Shown here: one piece after another, positions 1 through 11,751 of the stretch | Layout of the letters: every line of letters starts with the position of its first letter | Numbering within the stretch: the stretch's first letter is position 1 | Assembly: GCA_949318235.1 (NCBI GenBank) | Contig: OX439129.1 | Location: 9,206,349 to 9,270,348, forward strand | Reading direction: 5' to 3' | DNA length: 64,000 nt | Origin: Ecdyonurus torrentis | Lineage: Eukaryota > Arthropoda > Insecta > Ephemeroptera > Heptageniidae | Made by a program: the position numbers and the translations under genes | Notes under the pieces: model-generated | Databases searched by the model: none | The model's input: the letters and a program-made list of their open reading frames with translations, nothing else | Told to the model about the DNA's origin: nothing

Positions 1-1
1 T

Positions 2-766
2 TCAGCTTTTTTTCTATTTGTTACATGTGCAAGAGATATTTATTATATTTTATTTGCATTTTCACGATATTTTAAAGGACTGAAAATTGATGCTACCTAT
101 TTCTTAGGTACTTTTGGAAACATAATATTTCATTTATATTTATTATCAATAGTTCATTTTGTACTTATCAAAGTTAAACAATTACCTGAGCTATTAAATT
201 CATTTAATTATCTTCATAAAACAATTCCTCTCAGAAATTTTTTATGTATTAAAAGTCAGCTCTGGACTTATTTAATTTTTAATATTGTTGTGTACTTTTA
301 TTTTATGTTATCTTATTTATTGACTCGTCAAATGTCATTAATGCATTTATTTCGATGGATTACTTCTGGGCTTGCAGGTTTAAACCAACTGTTAGTAGAA
401 ATGCAATTTTGGAGTATTTGCAATATTTTAATGCACAATTTTGAAACTTTAAATCATGAAATAAAAAATTTAGCAAAAGTTTCTTACTTTTCACAAATAA
501 AATTAGAAAAATTACGTATTTCATATCAAATGTTAACAGAAATGACTGAAAAAATCAACGAAATTTATAATGTATGTTTACTTAGTTTACTTTTTGTTCG
601 TAATATTTATATTCAAATTGATTCTTATGTTCTTATGAAACATTTATATAGATATTTTATGGTTGATAAGAAAAATTATAATTTTTCTCGTGAAGTTATA
701 TGGATATCATTTCAAATTTTTCGCGTGTTTTTACAATTTTGGGTGTGTGCAAGGCTACAAAATCAG
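2..766 (+). CDS. Gustatory receptor alternative first exon +1 (5' part outside window)
   Basis: The frame is open from base 2, so the exon starts before the window; by alignment with the next exon about 50 N-terminal residues are missing. What remains begins in TM1 (a 'CARDIYYI' stretch), then 'YFLGTFGN' before TM2, 'VEMQFWSICN' in TM4 and 'CLLSLLFVRNIYIQ' in TM5. It ends 'FWVCARLQNQ' at a CAG|gtaagc donor, where nearly all siblings end in GAG. It is closest to the exons at 1386 and 6889. To reach the only + strand C-terminal cassette it would have to splice across about 22 kb, over the retrotransposon. The family assignment is seen directly in the sequence; the use of the distant cassette is inferred. 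Confidence 0.88.
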
Positions 767-1385
767 GTAAGCGTTTATGATCTTTATTGTAATAGTTAAT
801 AGTATTATGTATAATTTATGATAGAAAAATATTTGCAAGGTTGAATGTTTTTGAATAATAACATTTAAAATTATAATAATATAAATAATCAAATAAAGTG
901 ACAAATTAATTTTTACGAAGATTATCTTATGCATATCAATGACAAAAAAGTAAAAATTTCTCTAGTTTGTAGGTGCACCTTTGAACAAATTTTTTTTATG
1001 TAATTAAAAAAAAGTTTTTCTTTTTATGCATGTTTCATTTCAAAATATATATTACCAAATTATATTATCTGTTCATTATTAAATGTCAACAAATTGTGGT
1101 TAATAATGTATTTTCTTATTTAAAGTTGAATAGAAAGTTTGCATTGAAATATATCATCTAATTTTCTAAAATACCAATTACCGTTGACATGTAAATTTGA
1201 AAAAAAAAATAATAATAATAAAATAATAATAATAATAAGACCATTAGCACTATGTTTCTGTGTAGGTCATTAAGAAATAACTCTACACAAAAACTGCCAA
1301 TAAGTGTATGTGAACTGTCATTCAAAATTATAGTATGATACAACTGACATATTTTATAACTTATACATTTTAGTAACTCTTAGCA

Positions 1386-2291
1386 ATGGAATCGAATAAC
1401 AATATTTTGAAATTGTTATACCCAATTTATTGGATCTCAAAATACACAGGAGTTTTACCATTAAATTTTAAAACAAATGAACGTGGGATGATACATATTT
1501 ATGTGCATGGTAAAGTGTTTAAAATAACCACAGTTTATTTAATATTAATGTATTTACGTGATTGTTTCCATCTCTACAGAGCTTTTAAACGTTATTATAG
1601 TGGCATTGCTATTGATTCTGCATATTTTTTAAGAACGTGTGGAAATTTTTTATTTCATATATACATGATATCAATTATTAATCTAGTATTATCTAAAATT
1701 AAGTTGTTACCAGAAATTCTTAATAATTTGAATATAATAAATAGAATAGTACCTGTTCGTAAATTTAAAGTTGTGGGATTAAAAATTGTTACCTTTCTTC
1801 TTTTTAATGAGTTTTTATATTTTTATTATGTATTTTCTTATTTTCGTTTGTTTCAATTTAGTTTAGAAAAACGAATTTCATGGGTAGTTTCAATCATAGC
1901 TGGAAATAATCAATTATCTATTGAACTTCAATTTTGGAGTATTTGTTATGTTTTGATGCTCACTATTAAAGCATTAAATGAAGAATTGGAGGATATAATG
2001 AATAAACCTAATATTTCAGAAGAAAAATTAGCAATTTTACGATTAACATATGAAAAATTGACTGAAATGTCTATTTCCATCAATGAAATTTACAATAAAT
2101 GTTTATTAAGCTGGCTTTGTGTTCGTAATGTATTTATTCAATACGATACATTCCTGTTTATTAATCACTGTTTTGATTATGTGGTTTTTAATGAACAAGA
2201 TCGTGCTTTAACTGGACAACTTGTATGGATAGTATTTCAAATCGGAACTGTTTATCAGCAGTTTTGGATTTGTACGCAATTGGAAAGTGAG
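1386..2291 (+). CDS. Gustatory receptor alternative first exon +2
   Basis: Intact exon of 302 codons. The N-terminus reads 'LLYPIYWISKYTGVLPL' (about residues 10-26), followed by a TM1 segment (residues 48-67), 'YFLRTCGNFLFHIYMIS' leading into TM2, a TM3 near residue 140, 'SIELQFWSICYVLM' in TM4 (about 180), 'CLLSWLCVRNVFIQ' in TM5 and 'FQIGTVYQQFWICTQLESE' at the end of TM6. The reading frame runs on only a few codons past the GAG|gtaaga donor, so the protein must continue by splicing. Insect Gr proteins usually have 350-450 residues with seven helices; here six are present and the seventh lies in the cassette at 22915-24599. The ATG is the first in frame and aligns with sibling starts. A LINE lies directly downstream. 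Confidence 0.92.
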
Positions 2292-2624
2292 GTAAGATTT
2301 TAACCGTTTCATTATAAGCATAACAATTTGTTTGAAAATGATGAAGTTATTGCAAAAATACTAATAATAAAATTTAATTATAATAATGCAATTATTAATA
2401 CGCATATGTAATATGGATTACTTAAATTTGTATTGTAAATGAATCATTGCATTTTTTGGGAGGGAGAGGAATTGAATGATATGCAGCTAATACTGCAGTA
2501 TGCCCACGATTTTTTTTAATCTTTCGTAAACTGAATTATTATGGATATTGCGTCTTTTATCCGGAGCAGGTGAAGAAAATTATATAAAATTATTTCTTAT
2601 TTATTAATATAGAGTAACAAAGAA

Positions 2625-3272
2625 ATGTTGTCAAAGAAATATGATGATTTACTGGAGAGATTTGATAATCAAGATAAATTATTTAAAAAAATGAGTAATG
2701 AAATTAATGAACTAAAAGAAAAAGTGATTAAGAAGGATAATGAAGTATCTGAACTAAATGTTAGAGTGCAAGAACTTGAGCAAGAGAGATTGTCTATGAA
2801 CATTGAAATTCATGGAATGCCAGTGACTACGGGAGAGAACACGCGTGATGTGATAGAGAGTGTGGCCAAAGTTATTGGCGCTCCTTCTGCTGCACAATCA
2901 GTTGAAGACTGTTATCGCGTGTATGCTAACCCAAAGAATGTACGTAAACAAGGCATACCACCTATTGTTGTGGTCAAGTTCAAATCAACTGAGGCGAGGA
3001 GAGTGTGGCTTGACAGAAGTAAAACACGTAATCTTACAATAGGCAAAGTTCAAGGTAATGCAAAGGAAGACAAGTTATTTGTTTGTGAACATCTGACTCC
3101 AGAATTGAAAAGATTATTCTACAAAACTCGCACAGCTGCTAAAATGAGAGGGTGGAAGTTTGTGTGGGTCAAGGATGGAAAAATATTGGCAAAGAAAACT
3201 GAAGATACAGGTACTATAAGAATAAAATGTGATGATGATTTTGATCGACGTATGCCAGGAGTTCCATTCTAA
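2625..3272 (+). CDS. LINE ORF1 protein (coiled coil plus FP/ORF1-type nucleic-acid-binding domain)
   Basis: This 215-residue protein begins with a lysine/glutamate-rich coiled coil (about residues 5-58, heptads such as 'INELKEKVIKKDNEVSEL'). It continues with the conserved 'NIEIHGMP' start of the domain shared by many insect LINE ORF1 proteins (baculovirus FP-like/L1 ORF1-like fold). Then come 'PPIVVVKFKS', 'VCEHLTPELKRLFYKTR' and 'WKFVWVKDGKILAKK', which match the usual C-terminal half of that family. Its base composition is less AT-biased than ORF2 downstream. The role, by family, is binding the element RNA as a trimer. No CCHC zinc knuckle is visible. The frame is intact. Confidence 0.85.
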   Translation: MLSKKYDDLLERFDNQDKLFKKMSNEINELKEKVIKKDNEVSELNVRVQELEQERLSMNIEIHGMPVTTGENTRDVIESVAKVIGAPSAAQSVEDCYRVYANPKNVRKQGIPPIVVVKFKSTEARRVWLDRSKTRNLTIGKVQGNAKEDKLFVCEHLTPELKRLFYKTRTAAKMRGWKFVWVKDGKILAKKTEDTGTIRIKCDDDFDRRMPGVPF

Positions 3273-3310
3273 TGTGAATTGAAATGTTAGTTTAATTTTG
3301 TTTTTTTTAT

Positions 3311-4159
3311 ATGGAAGAGTCCCTAAATTTTAATTTTGATTATGTAAATTGTGAAGTAAAAAATGATTTAAATGATATTTTTATTGATAAGAAAAAGAAA
3401 AATAATAATGTTATTATTGTTCATCAAAACATACGTTCTATAAGAAAAAATTTTAATAATTTTTTAGCTTATGTTAATAAAAATGTTGAGAATATTGATA
3501 TTATTGTGTTGACTGAAATTTATATTTTTGATCATGAAATAAAGGTTTATAATTTAATTAATTTTGATAAATTTGTAAAAAGTAGAGAAGAAAATAAAGG
3601 TGGTGGTGTTTTAGTGTTTGTTAATAAGAAATTTGATGCTAAAATTATTGATATAAAATTTATTAATGCGGAGGTTTTAAGTCTAAAGTTGAATAATAAT
3701 TTAATGCTGTATAATATTTATAGACCTCCAGGTTCTAACAAACTTTTATTCATAAAAGAATTAAAAGATTGTATTTTAAAAAATAATGAAAGTAATTGTG
3801 TGATTTTAGGTGATATAAATTTAAATTTGTTAGATCAAAATGATAATATTGTACAAAAATATGAAAATAAAATGGCAAAATATGGTTATCTAAAAATTGT
3901 TAATGATGTTACAAGGGAGGAATGTACAATACTAGGAAATTATTCAGCTACTTGTATTGATCATATTTTTGTTAAATTAAATAATTTGTTTGAAATTGAT
4001 AATAGTTTTATAATTAAAAGTAAAATCACCGATCATTATATGACTGGTTGTATATTGAGTACTAATTTAATTAATAATAATTGTAATGAAAAAGTAAAAA
4101 TTAAAAATTTAAAAAAATTCAGAAATATGATTTGTAATTATGATTGGAGTATAATGTAA
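3311..4159 (+). pseudogene. LINE ORF2, N-terminal part: AP-like endonuclease domain, frame broken at its end
   Basis: This part carries the apurinic-like endonuclease fold of LINE ORF2. Visible in order are 'VHQNIRSIRKNFNNF' (catalytic Asn), 'VLTEIYIFD' (catalytic Glu, with the usual Trp replaced), 'GGGVLVFVN', 'YRPPG', 'VILGDINLN' (catalytic Asp and Asn), 'IDHIFVK' and 'ITDHYMTGCIL' (the SDH motif in TDH form). The frame closes at a stop just after 'YDWSIM'. The downstream frame starts with 'NCPNELYNH' in another phase, so a 1-base indel near 4148-4157 separates endonuclease from RT. ORF2 is therefore unlikely to make a full polyprotein, though an assembly error is possible. Confidence 0.85.
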
Positions 4160-4160
4160 T

Positions 4161-6236
4161 AATATTAATTGTCCAAATGAATTATATAATCATATTGTAA
4201 CAGTTTTTCGAAATATAAGTGATAAATGTGAAAGTGAAAAATTATTAAATAGCAAGAATAGAAGATTAAATAATGTGTGGTGTACTGATGAAATAAAATT
4301 TCTTATGAAAGATAGAGACAAATATTTTCAAAAATTTAAAAACTCATTACATATGCCTGAATATAGAATTAGATATAAAAAATTAAGAAACAAAATAAAT
4401 TTTTTAATAAATAAAGAAAAAAATAATTATTATCATTCTAAATTTGTTGAAATTGCTGGTGATATAAGAAAATCTTGGTGTTTTATTAATCAAATATTAG
4501 GGAAAGAAAATCTTAATATTGATAATATTATTATTAAATATATGTCTGATGTAAGTTCTATCAAAGATATTGCTAATAATTTTGTAAATCATTTTGTAAA
4601 TTCAATTGAAGATGTAAAGATTAATTGTAATTTAATATTAAGTGAAAATTCGCTTAAATTTAATAGTAATTTACAATCAATGTATCTACCAAAATTAAAT
4701 GAGAAACGAGCAGTTTATATTATTAATTTATTAAGTAAGAAAAAAGGACCAGGTCATGATAATATAGGTGTTCAGGATATTTTATTTGGTGGCGAATCAT
4801 TAATTCAATATTTAATAAGATTAACAAATATGTGTATTGAAAGCTCAGTATATCCTGATAATCTAAAATTATCATTGATAAGGCCAATTTATAAAGGTGG
4901 GGATCATAAACTATATAATAATTTTAGACCAGTTGCTGTATCTGCTTTTGTTGATAAATTTATACAAAAACATATTGAATTATTATTGTCTGATTATTTA
5001 GAAGAATTCAATATTATAAATAAAAATCAATATGCCTATCAAAAAAAAAAGGGTACAGCAAAATGTCTATATGATGTTTCCAATTTTATAAATGAAGAAT
5101 TAGAAAAAGGGCATCATGTTCTTTGTTTATTTGTTGATTATTCCAAAGCATTTGACACTATAGACCATGACTTATTGTTAAAAGATTTAGAAGAAATTGG
5201 AATACGAGGACCAACATTAATGTTAATTGCGAATATTATAAAAAATAGACAAGTTGCTGTCAAAATTAAAAATATTGTAAGTGAAATTAAAATAATAAAA
5301 TGCGGTATAATACAAGGAGGGGTCTTAAGTGCTAAATTCTTTATAATTTATGTTAACAAAATTTTTAATTTACTAAAATATTGTAAAGCAAAAATGTTTG
5401 CCGATGATTTACTTATGATAGCGGCTCATAGTAACTTTGAAGTTGCAAATAAAATGTTACAAAATGATTTTGATTCAGTTTTGGAATGGTCGCATGATAG
5501 GAAAATATTAATTAATAGGAAAAAAACAAAAGTTATGCACATTTTTAATAAGTATACATATACTATGCAAAATATTCAATTAAGAGCTCATACTAATAAG
5601 TGTTTACATAATTTTACTTTAAATTGTAATTGTGAGTTTGTAGAACAAGTAAATAATTATAATTACTTAGGAGCTATTATTGATCAAACATTTGATTGGG
5701 ATTTGCATATTATGCAACTGTTAAATAAATTGAGATCTGCAATTTTTAAATTAAAAACAGTAGGATCATATGTGAATGAACAGACGATGAGACAATTATA
5801 TTTTTCTTTTGTACATCCACATATATTATACGGTTTATTATCTTATGGTTGTACTAAATCAGGTAAATTATGGGAATTGAAAAAAATGCAAATAAGAATA
5901 TTAAAAATTTTAAAAAAAGGAAATAAGCTAAAAAGTGATCTTGAATATTTTAAGTACTTTAAGATATTGCCAATAGAAGAAATGTTTAAATGTTCTTTTA
6001 TTTGTGAAAATTATTTTGAAAATTCTCATGGTATACCGAGAACTCATATTTATAGTACCAGAACAGCAGTGACCAATCCTTTATTTGTACCAAAAATTGT
6101 AAATAGATTCACTGAAAGGACAAAAAAAATTTTACTTCCTAAATTATGGAATCAAATTCCATCAGAATTAAAAAGTTTTGCAAATAAAAATGAAACGAAA
6201 TTTAATATGAAAAAATTCTTTCTTGATAATTTATAA
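4161..6236 (+). pseudogene. LINE ORF2, C-terminal part: reverse transcriptase domain (frameshifted from the endonuclease)
   Basis: Continuous frame with RT motifs in order: 'KKGPGHDNIG', 'LIRPIYKGGDHKLYNNFRPV', 'YAYQKKKGTAKCL', 'LFVDYSKAFDTIDHDLLL' (motif A, catalytic Asp), 'CGIIQGGVLSAKFFIIYVN' (motif B) and 'AKMFADDLLMIA' (motif C, the catalytic FADD). It ends with 'YLGAIIDQTFDWDLH' and a conserved tail 'LPKLWNQIPSELKSF'. The first ATG of the RT frame is at 4275, but homology begins before it at about 4161, which supports a frameshift rather than a separate ORF. It normally performs target-primed reverse transcription. There is no RNase H domain. Confidence 0.88.
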
Positions 6237-6321
6237 AATGTTGAACAATTTTTTGCTGTTTGTATTGATTAATGATGATTAATTTTTGCTTCTTGTATTA
6301 TAAAAATACTTCTCTTAAATG

Positions 6322-6353
<32 letters not shown>

Positions 6354-6888
6354 TTTTTGTGTAAATACGTACTTTATTTGCTTTTGAAATATATATAATA
6401 AAAAATATGTATATGTAGTAATATAATATAATAAGACATGATTGTGTAACAATAAATGAACCAACCGATAAGGCTATGCCTTGGTTGGACTTTGTATATT
6501 TGTGTGTTTGAAATAATAAAAAAAAAAAAAAAAAAAAAAAATTCTATTGTATAGTGATACAAAAATAGCATTTTTTTTTAAGCTTATTCAAAGATATAAT
6601 TTTCCCTTTACCTTGAGGAAAATTCTATTGAGAACTTGTTAACCAATTTTATTTGTTATTTACAATCGTTTTACAGTCACTATAGAAATTATTTGTTTGT
6701 ATATATACAAATTGTCACCTGTCAAAGTTATACCTGTCAAATTTGAACTTAAAAAAAAAAAATGTAAAAAATAAATAAATAAAAAATAAATAAATAGACG
6801 GACTTTTTTTCTTTCTTCTATAATAGACTAGATTTCATTTTTATTATATCATATTTTAATTTATAAAAACAGTTATTCTAATAAAAGT

Positions 6889-7800
6889 ATGGATCATAAT
6901 ACAAGAAGTATGGAGCAAGAAAGTAATATTTACAGTTTACTTTACCCAATATATTGGATTTCAAAATTTACAGGAGTTTTACCGTTGAGTTATAAACAAA
7001 ATATGTTTGTTTATTTTGATAAGAGATTATTTAAAATAAGTATTATTTATTTACTTTTAATGTATGTTCGAGATTTATATTTTATTGTATTAGAATTATC
7101 ACCAATTTGTAAAGGTATTGCAGTTGATGCACCAGAATTATTAGGATTTCTTGGTTCTTTATTATTTCATTTATATTTATTATCAATTACACATTTCGTT
7201 TTATATAAAGTAAAAATTATACCTTCAATTGTTAATGAATTACATGTAATTTCTAAAATATTGCCATTTAAAAATTATAAAATTATAAAATATAAACTTT
7301 TTTTCTTATTAATTGTTAATTTTTGCTTATTGTATTATTTTATACTTATCTATTATGCAACTAGTAGTTATTCATTTTTTGGTACTGTAATGTGGTTAAT
7401 GTCAGTAATTGCTTCAAGTAATCAAATGTCAATTGAACTTCAATTATGGAGTATTTGTTATGTAATTGCAATCTCTTTTAAAACTTTAAATCAACAACTT
7501 GAATATTTTTTAGAGTATCCTCTATATTCTAAAAATAAAATGGAAATATTAAGAAATATACATGAAAGATTAATGAATGTGTATGAAAAAACTAATAATG
7601 TTTATGATATGTGTTTATTAAGTGCATTGTGTGTACGTAATGTTTATATACAACATGATACTTATTCTATACTTAAACAGTTATATGATTATATTGTTTT
7701 GAATGATCCAAATTATCATGTTGGAGAATTAACTTGGACTTTATCTCAAATTGCAAGAGTTTTTCAACAATTCTGGATTTGTTCTCAAATAGCTAAAGAG
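6889..7800 (+). CDS. Gustatory receptor alternative first exon +3
   Basis: Intact 304-codon exon. The second Met (residue 8, base 6910) aligns with the start of the exon at 1386 ('MEQESNIYSLLYPIYWISK' beside 'MESNNNILKLLYPIYWISK'), so 6910 is the likelier start. Features are 'KFTGVLPLSY', 'LYVRDLYFI'-like TM1 residues, 'GFLGSLLFHLYLLSITHFV' in TM2, 'NQMSIELQLWSICYV' in TM4 (Leu replaces the usual Phe of QFW), 'CLLSALCVRNVYIQHD' in TM5 and 'FQQFWICSQIAKE' before GAG|gtaaga. It is a close paralogue of the exons at 2 and 1386. A TA-flanked foldback element begins 14 bases after the donor. Confidence 0.92.
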
Positions 7801-7814
7801 GTAAGATTTAAATA

Positions 7815-8479
7815 GACAACTTCAGATAATCATGACACGTGACTGTCAAAGGTCATCAGGCTGATCACTGGTAAGGGTCATCATTAGTTTTATGTTAATT
7901 TTAGCCTGGTATAGGGCTTACCATGTTAAATTGAAGGTTTAAAAATTGCTATTTCTCACTTTAAATTGTTAAAACACGTTAAATTACATATCATCATAAA
8001 GTAAAAATTATAACTCATAAAGTATTTAGGACGTGAAGTAGCCCCAGTTGAAAAATGTGCGCAAATGAGGGTCTGGGTTCCACCAGAAATTTCAGTTTGT
8101 CAAAGCTGATTTTTTTTTTAAGCATGGATCAAAATGAAATTTTATTCAAATATCTGAAAGGTCAGTAACGAGAAACTGCAATTTCTGACGGAACCCATAC
8201 CCTCATTTGGAGTCAACTTTGCACACATTTTCCATCTCGTTCCATTGACTGAGACTCCTTCAAATTCTAAATAATTTTTGAGTTATGCTTTTTACTTTAT
8301 GATGATGTGTGATTTAACGTGTTTTAACAATTCTGAAATGAGAAATTATTTGAAATCCCCCAATTTAACATGGTAAACCCTATACCAGGCCAAAATAAAT
8401 ATAAAACTAATGATGACCCTTGCCAGTGATCAACCTGATGACCCTTGCCAGTCACGTGTCCTGATTTTCTGAAGTTGTC
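7815..8479 (+). mobile_element. Long foldback MITE flanked by TA
   Basis: Near-palindromic 665-bp element. The left end GACAACTTCAGA and right end TCTGAAGTTGTC are inverted repeats, each bordered by TA, as for Tc1/mariner-type insertions. Inverted homology continues inward for at least 250 bp on each side (for example ACACGTGACTG with CAGTCACGTGT, and CATCATAAAGTAAAAA with TTTTTACTTTATGATG). No ORF. A degraded relative of one arm is at about 54135-54235. Being close behind a splice donor, it would be transcribed as intron and could form a long hairpin. Confidence 0.75.
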
Positions 8480-9320
8480 TAAAACTTTATTTTAATTTAG
8501 TTCTAAATATCACAAGTTTACTGTAAAAAAAAAAAACACTCAAATTTCAATTCTATAAACTCAAAATATATGATACTGCTTACTGCTGCATAATAATAAA
8601 TATTAGAGTGCTCATTTAAAAGATCACATTCAACATTCTTTATTCATTTCTTTCATCCTACATACACACTACATAAAAATATGAATCAGTCCAGGTTATT
8701 GGTTAAATAAAAAACACAAGCAATTAGAAATGATCGTGTTATTTATTTAAATTTAAATATATCATAACAAAGAAAATATTGAACTAGAAAAGATAAAAAC
8801 GAACATATTTCAAATAAATACAATAGTTCATGATGTACAGTAAGAAATTATATTTTTTATTAGCACCAGCCGTTCATAATAAGTTACACAATAAAAGTTA
8901 CAAGCGTTGGTCTCGTTGACATGTTTATGTTTACGTATTTGTAAAATCAAATTGAAAACATGTTTTATTTGCCACAGTAAAATACAACAATTAAGCAAAC
9001 AAAAGTTACAAAAAAAAATGCAAGAAACAATATTTTTTAATCTGTGTCTCTCCCCCCTCCTCTCTCTCTCATATATATATATATATCCAAAATAAAGTAT
9101 CACAGTATAAAAAAAACAAGTTATCAAATTACAAAATACAAGTAATTATTACAATTTTTATTTATTACAAAGTTACAAAATTAGAGAATGAGCATTGGAT
9201 TTGTGTTTTTTGTAAAGTGGTATAAAGAACGATACTTTATAAGTTTATAAAATAATAGCATGTATTCACACAAGCAGCTTGGGGAAATAAAATTTCCCAC
9301 TATTATAAATTTATAATTAC
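8480..9320. other. AT-rich inter-exon DNA without recognisable gene
   Basis: I see no coding signal. There is a poly(A) run near 8527, a short pyrimidine tract followed by (AT)n at about 9046-9086, and otherwise unique AT-rich sequence. Short open frames on both strands have no receptor-like pattern. Confidence 0.6.
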
Positions 9321-9321
9321 A

Positions 9322-9487
9322 AAAATATAATGACCCTCAAACTCTATTTCATTTTTGACAAGACATTTTTAAGCACCATAAAAGAAAAAAAATCACTTAA
9401 TGTCAATTAGAATAATAAAATCGTTGAAATATCATACTTCATTTAAATACAGGAAGAAAATGTTGTCTTTTTTAGTATGCAATAAAA
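9322..9487 (+). promoter_or_regulatory. Candidate promoter region of first exon +4, conserved with that of +5
   Basis: The 165 bases before the ATG align with the flank of the paralogous exon at 11752. Shared elements are TATAATGAC-CCTCAAACTC, an ATGTCAAT block, and CGTTGAAATATCAT-ACTTCATTTAAATACA about 40 bases before the start. ATTTAAATAC is a TATA-like sequence. Conservation of the 5' flank together with the exon suggests that the promoter was duplicated with it. Promoter activity is inferred. Confidence 0.4.
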
Positions 9488-10409
9488 ATGAGGACCAACA
9501 GCAGTGTGTTACTGTGTTTACTACCACTCATTCAAATATCAAAATTTACTGGAGTATTTCCTATTAATTATCACCTCAAAAATTGCAATAAAATTGAATT
9601 TACTAGAGATAAAAAGTGCTTTATAGTTTGTTTGATTTACCAAGTTATTACCAATATCAGAGATTTTCATTATGTGTATCAATCTACAATTCAACATGTT
9701 GTAATAACGGGAACAAAAATTGAACCATCACATTTTTTACAGTTCATTGGTGATATTTTCTTTAATTTTTACATGTTAGCAATTTTTAAACTTTCCATTT
9801 TTGATATAAATAAATTAAGTGCTATTATTCGTAAACTTTTTAATGTAGATAAAATCATTAAATTAAAACAAAGTCAAAATGTAGCGAGAAATATTAATTT
9901 AGTTTTATTTTATTTTCAAATAATATTTATGGCATATTATGTAAGAGGTTTTCAAAACAGTAATTGAAAATTGTCACGGTATTTTGTGTGTGATTAAACA
10001 AATTTTGTCTGCATTTGCAACATACAATCAATTGATTATCGAACTTCAGTTCTGGATTTTAACTTTTATTTTATTAAACTTTTATAAAATTCTTAATATA
10101 AGATTGAAAAGTTATTTAATAAAAAATAAAAAAGTTTCTCTTAAATATTTGAATCAATTACGTCTAACGTATGGGAAGTTGCACGAAATTGGTTTAGAAA
10201 TAAACAATACGTTTAATCATTGCCTTTTATATTATTTACTAATGACTAGTGTTTATATTCAGTACTCCGTATCAAAAGTTGTGAGTGTAGTATATGATTT
10301 TGTGACTAGTTATGAAAATAACATTGATTTGTATTTTATGGTTTGGCTATTTTACTCGTGTCCTAAACTACTTCTACAATTTTGGTTATGTGTAAAAGTA
10401 CAAGAAGAG
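9488..10409 (+). pseudogene. Gustatory receptor alternative first exon +4, frameshifted
   Basis: Two collinear frames together cover one exon. The first (9488-9967) carries 'LIQISKFTGVFPINYHL' and 'EPSHFLQFIGDIFFNFYMLA'. The second carries 'YNQLIIELQFWILTFILL' and ends 'LLQFWLCVKVQEE' at GAG|gtaagt. Aligned with its neighbour at 11752, about 2 bases are missing near 9945-9955, in the TM3-TM4 loop, which puts a stop at 9965. There is no other obvious lesion and the donor is intact, so the loss looks recent; an assembly error is the alternative. As it stands it would yield only a truncated product. Confidence 0.85.
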
Positions 10410-10624
10410 GTAAGTCTCACTATATTTTATTACATAAAAAAGGAAGCATGTATTTCAAAAATGTGAATTACACGATTATAAAACTTATACATTTCTTAAA
10501 AAATTACTTATATTGTACTATTATAATACTATTATTATTATATTTATATTATTATTATTACTTACTTACTTATTATAGGGCTAAAGCAAGTAATCAAATC
10601 CTGTAAATTGCAATACGTAAATAT

Positions 10625-10995
10625 AAGCCTGGAGTAGGTATTGATATACTAGAATGTCACCTAAACTATAGGTAAAATGAATAACATCTTATCTACACTA
10701 GAAATCACGTAAGGATGTAGGTGATTAATCAAAATTTTTCTGGGCAGCCCGGTCACTAGGAGGTTGGGTTATGTTAACTAAATGGAGAGTTTTTAGGCGC
10801 TCTCTTATATTAGTTGCATCCTTATCTGGCGCAGACTGTAGGTGAGTCACATCTTTATTTTAGTAATTTCTTTTACCTGAATTAGGTAGTATTATATTAT
10901 ACCAACACCTCTATTTGAAGCTCTCTTTATTTTATACCTATTGTAATTTACAGGGTTTATTTACCTGCAGTTAGTATTTTTTTCCGTGCATTTGA
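10625..10995. repeat. Dispersed repeat, copy A (ends TTTTTTTCCGTG)
   Basis: Contains ATTTACCTGCAGTTAG followed by TATTTTTTTCCGTGCA, shared with the repeats at about 20220-20465 and 53057-53275. Related CACCT-, GTAGGTGA- and TAGGTAG-type words also occur. It lies directly before a long (CT)n. No ORF; class unknown. Confidence 0.5.
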
Positions 10996-11080
10996 GATTA
11001 ACAGATTGTGCTTTATCTTAAATTTTTTTTCTTATTTTATTTAACAGGCCATAATATGATACCTTGATTTTTCTCCAAAT

Positions 11081-11209
<129 letters not shown>

Positions 11210-11563
11210 CACTACTCATGGATGCATAAAAGTTGCATCACATGATTCTTGCTTGTGTTGTTCTCTCGACGACCTGTGTTTCGTACTACAGTACTATCAC
11301 ACTATCAAATGCTACACCATACCAAGTTTGTATACTGTCGTATACTATCACAATTTTGAGTGATTTAAGTCAATAAAAATTTTGACTTTGTTTTCACTAA
11401 TAACACACATTCTATAAGTAATATGAATTTCATTTCCCGTATTTCAAAAAAAAAATAAAATTTTTTTAAATAAAAATAAAGTAAGAAAGAAAGAAAGAAA
11501 GAAAAATAAACATAATAGCTTTTGTTGTTCAAAAATTTACATTATCACATATTTATAATTAAT

Positions 11564-11751
11564 GAGAAATTATAATGACTCTCAAACTCCTTTTCGTTAT
11601 TCTTGATAAGTTATTTTTTGAGTACTGTCAAATTTAAATAGCATTTATTAATGTCAAGCATTGAAAAGAATGACACAAAAAAAAAATACTCGTTAAAATA
11701 TCATTCTTTATTTAAATACAAAAAGAGAAATTTCCTTAGTATGAAATAAAA
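11564..11751 (+). promoter_or_regulatory. Candidate promoter region of first exon +5
   Basis: Paralogous to the flank of the frameshifted exon at 9488: AATTATAATGACTCTCAAACTC, TGTCAAGCATTG, and CGTTAAAATATCATTCTTTA followed by TTTAAATACA about 40 bases before the ATG. Position and conservation fit a TATA-type promoter with a very short leader. Inferred. Confidence 0.4.

Larger units (their letters stand above)
2450..6351 (+). mobile_element. Non-LTR retrotransposon (jockey/CR1-like LINE), nearly full length, one ORF2 frameshift
   Basis: Two-ORF LINE inserted in sense orientation between two receptor first exons. It has a probable 5' UTR from about 2450, ORF1, an endonuclease-RT ORF2, a short 3' UTR and a 30-base poly(A) tail ending at 6351. 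I could not define a target site duplication, so the 5' boundary is approximate. Clade placement between jockey-like and CR1-like is from motif impression only. The insertion lies inside the predicted long introns of the two most upstream + strand receptor transcripts. Confidence 0.88.

Noticed and set aside
1386..2303. Idea that each large exon is a complete single-exon gene ending at the stop just after the donor
   Set aside because: All siblings stop at unrelated positions a few codons after an identical GAG|GT donor and would lack TM7; the conserved point is the donor, not the stop.
8828..9127. 99-codon - strand frame and its + strand shadow
   Set aside because: Partly formed by AT and CT simple repeats and without family similarity.
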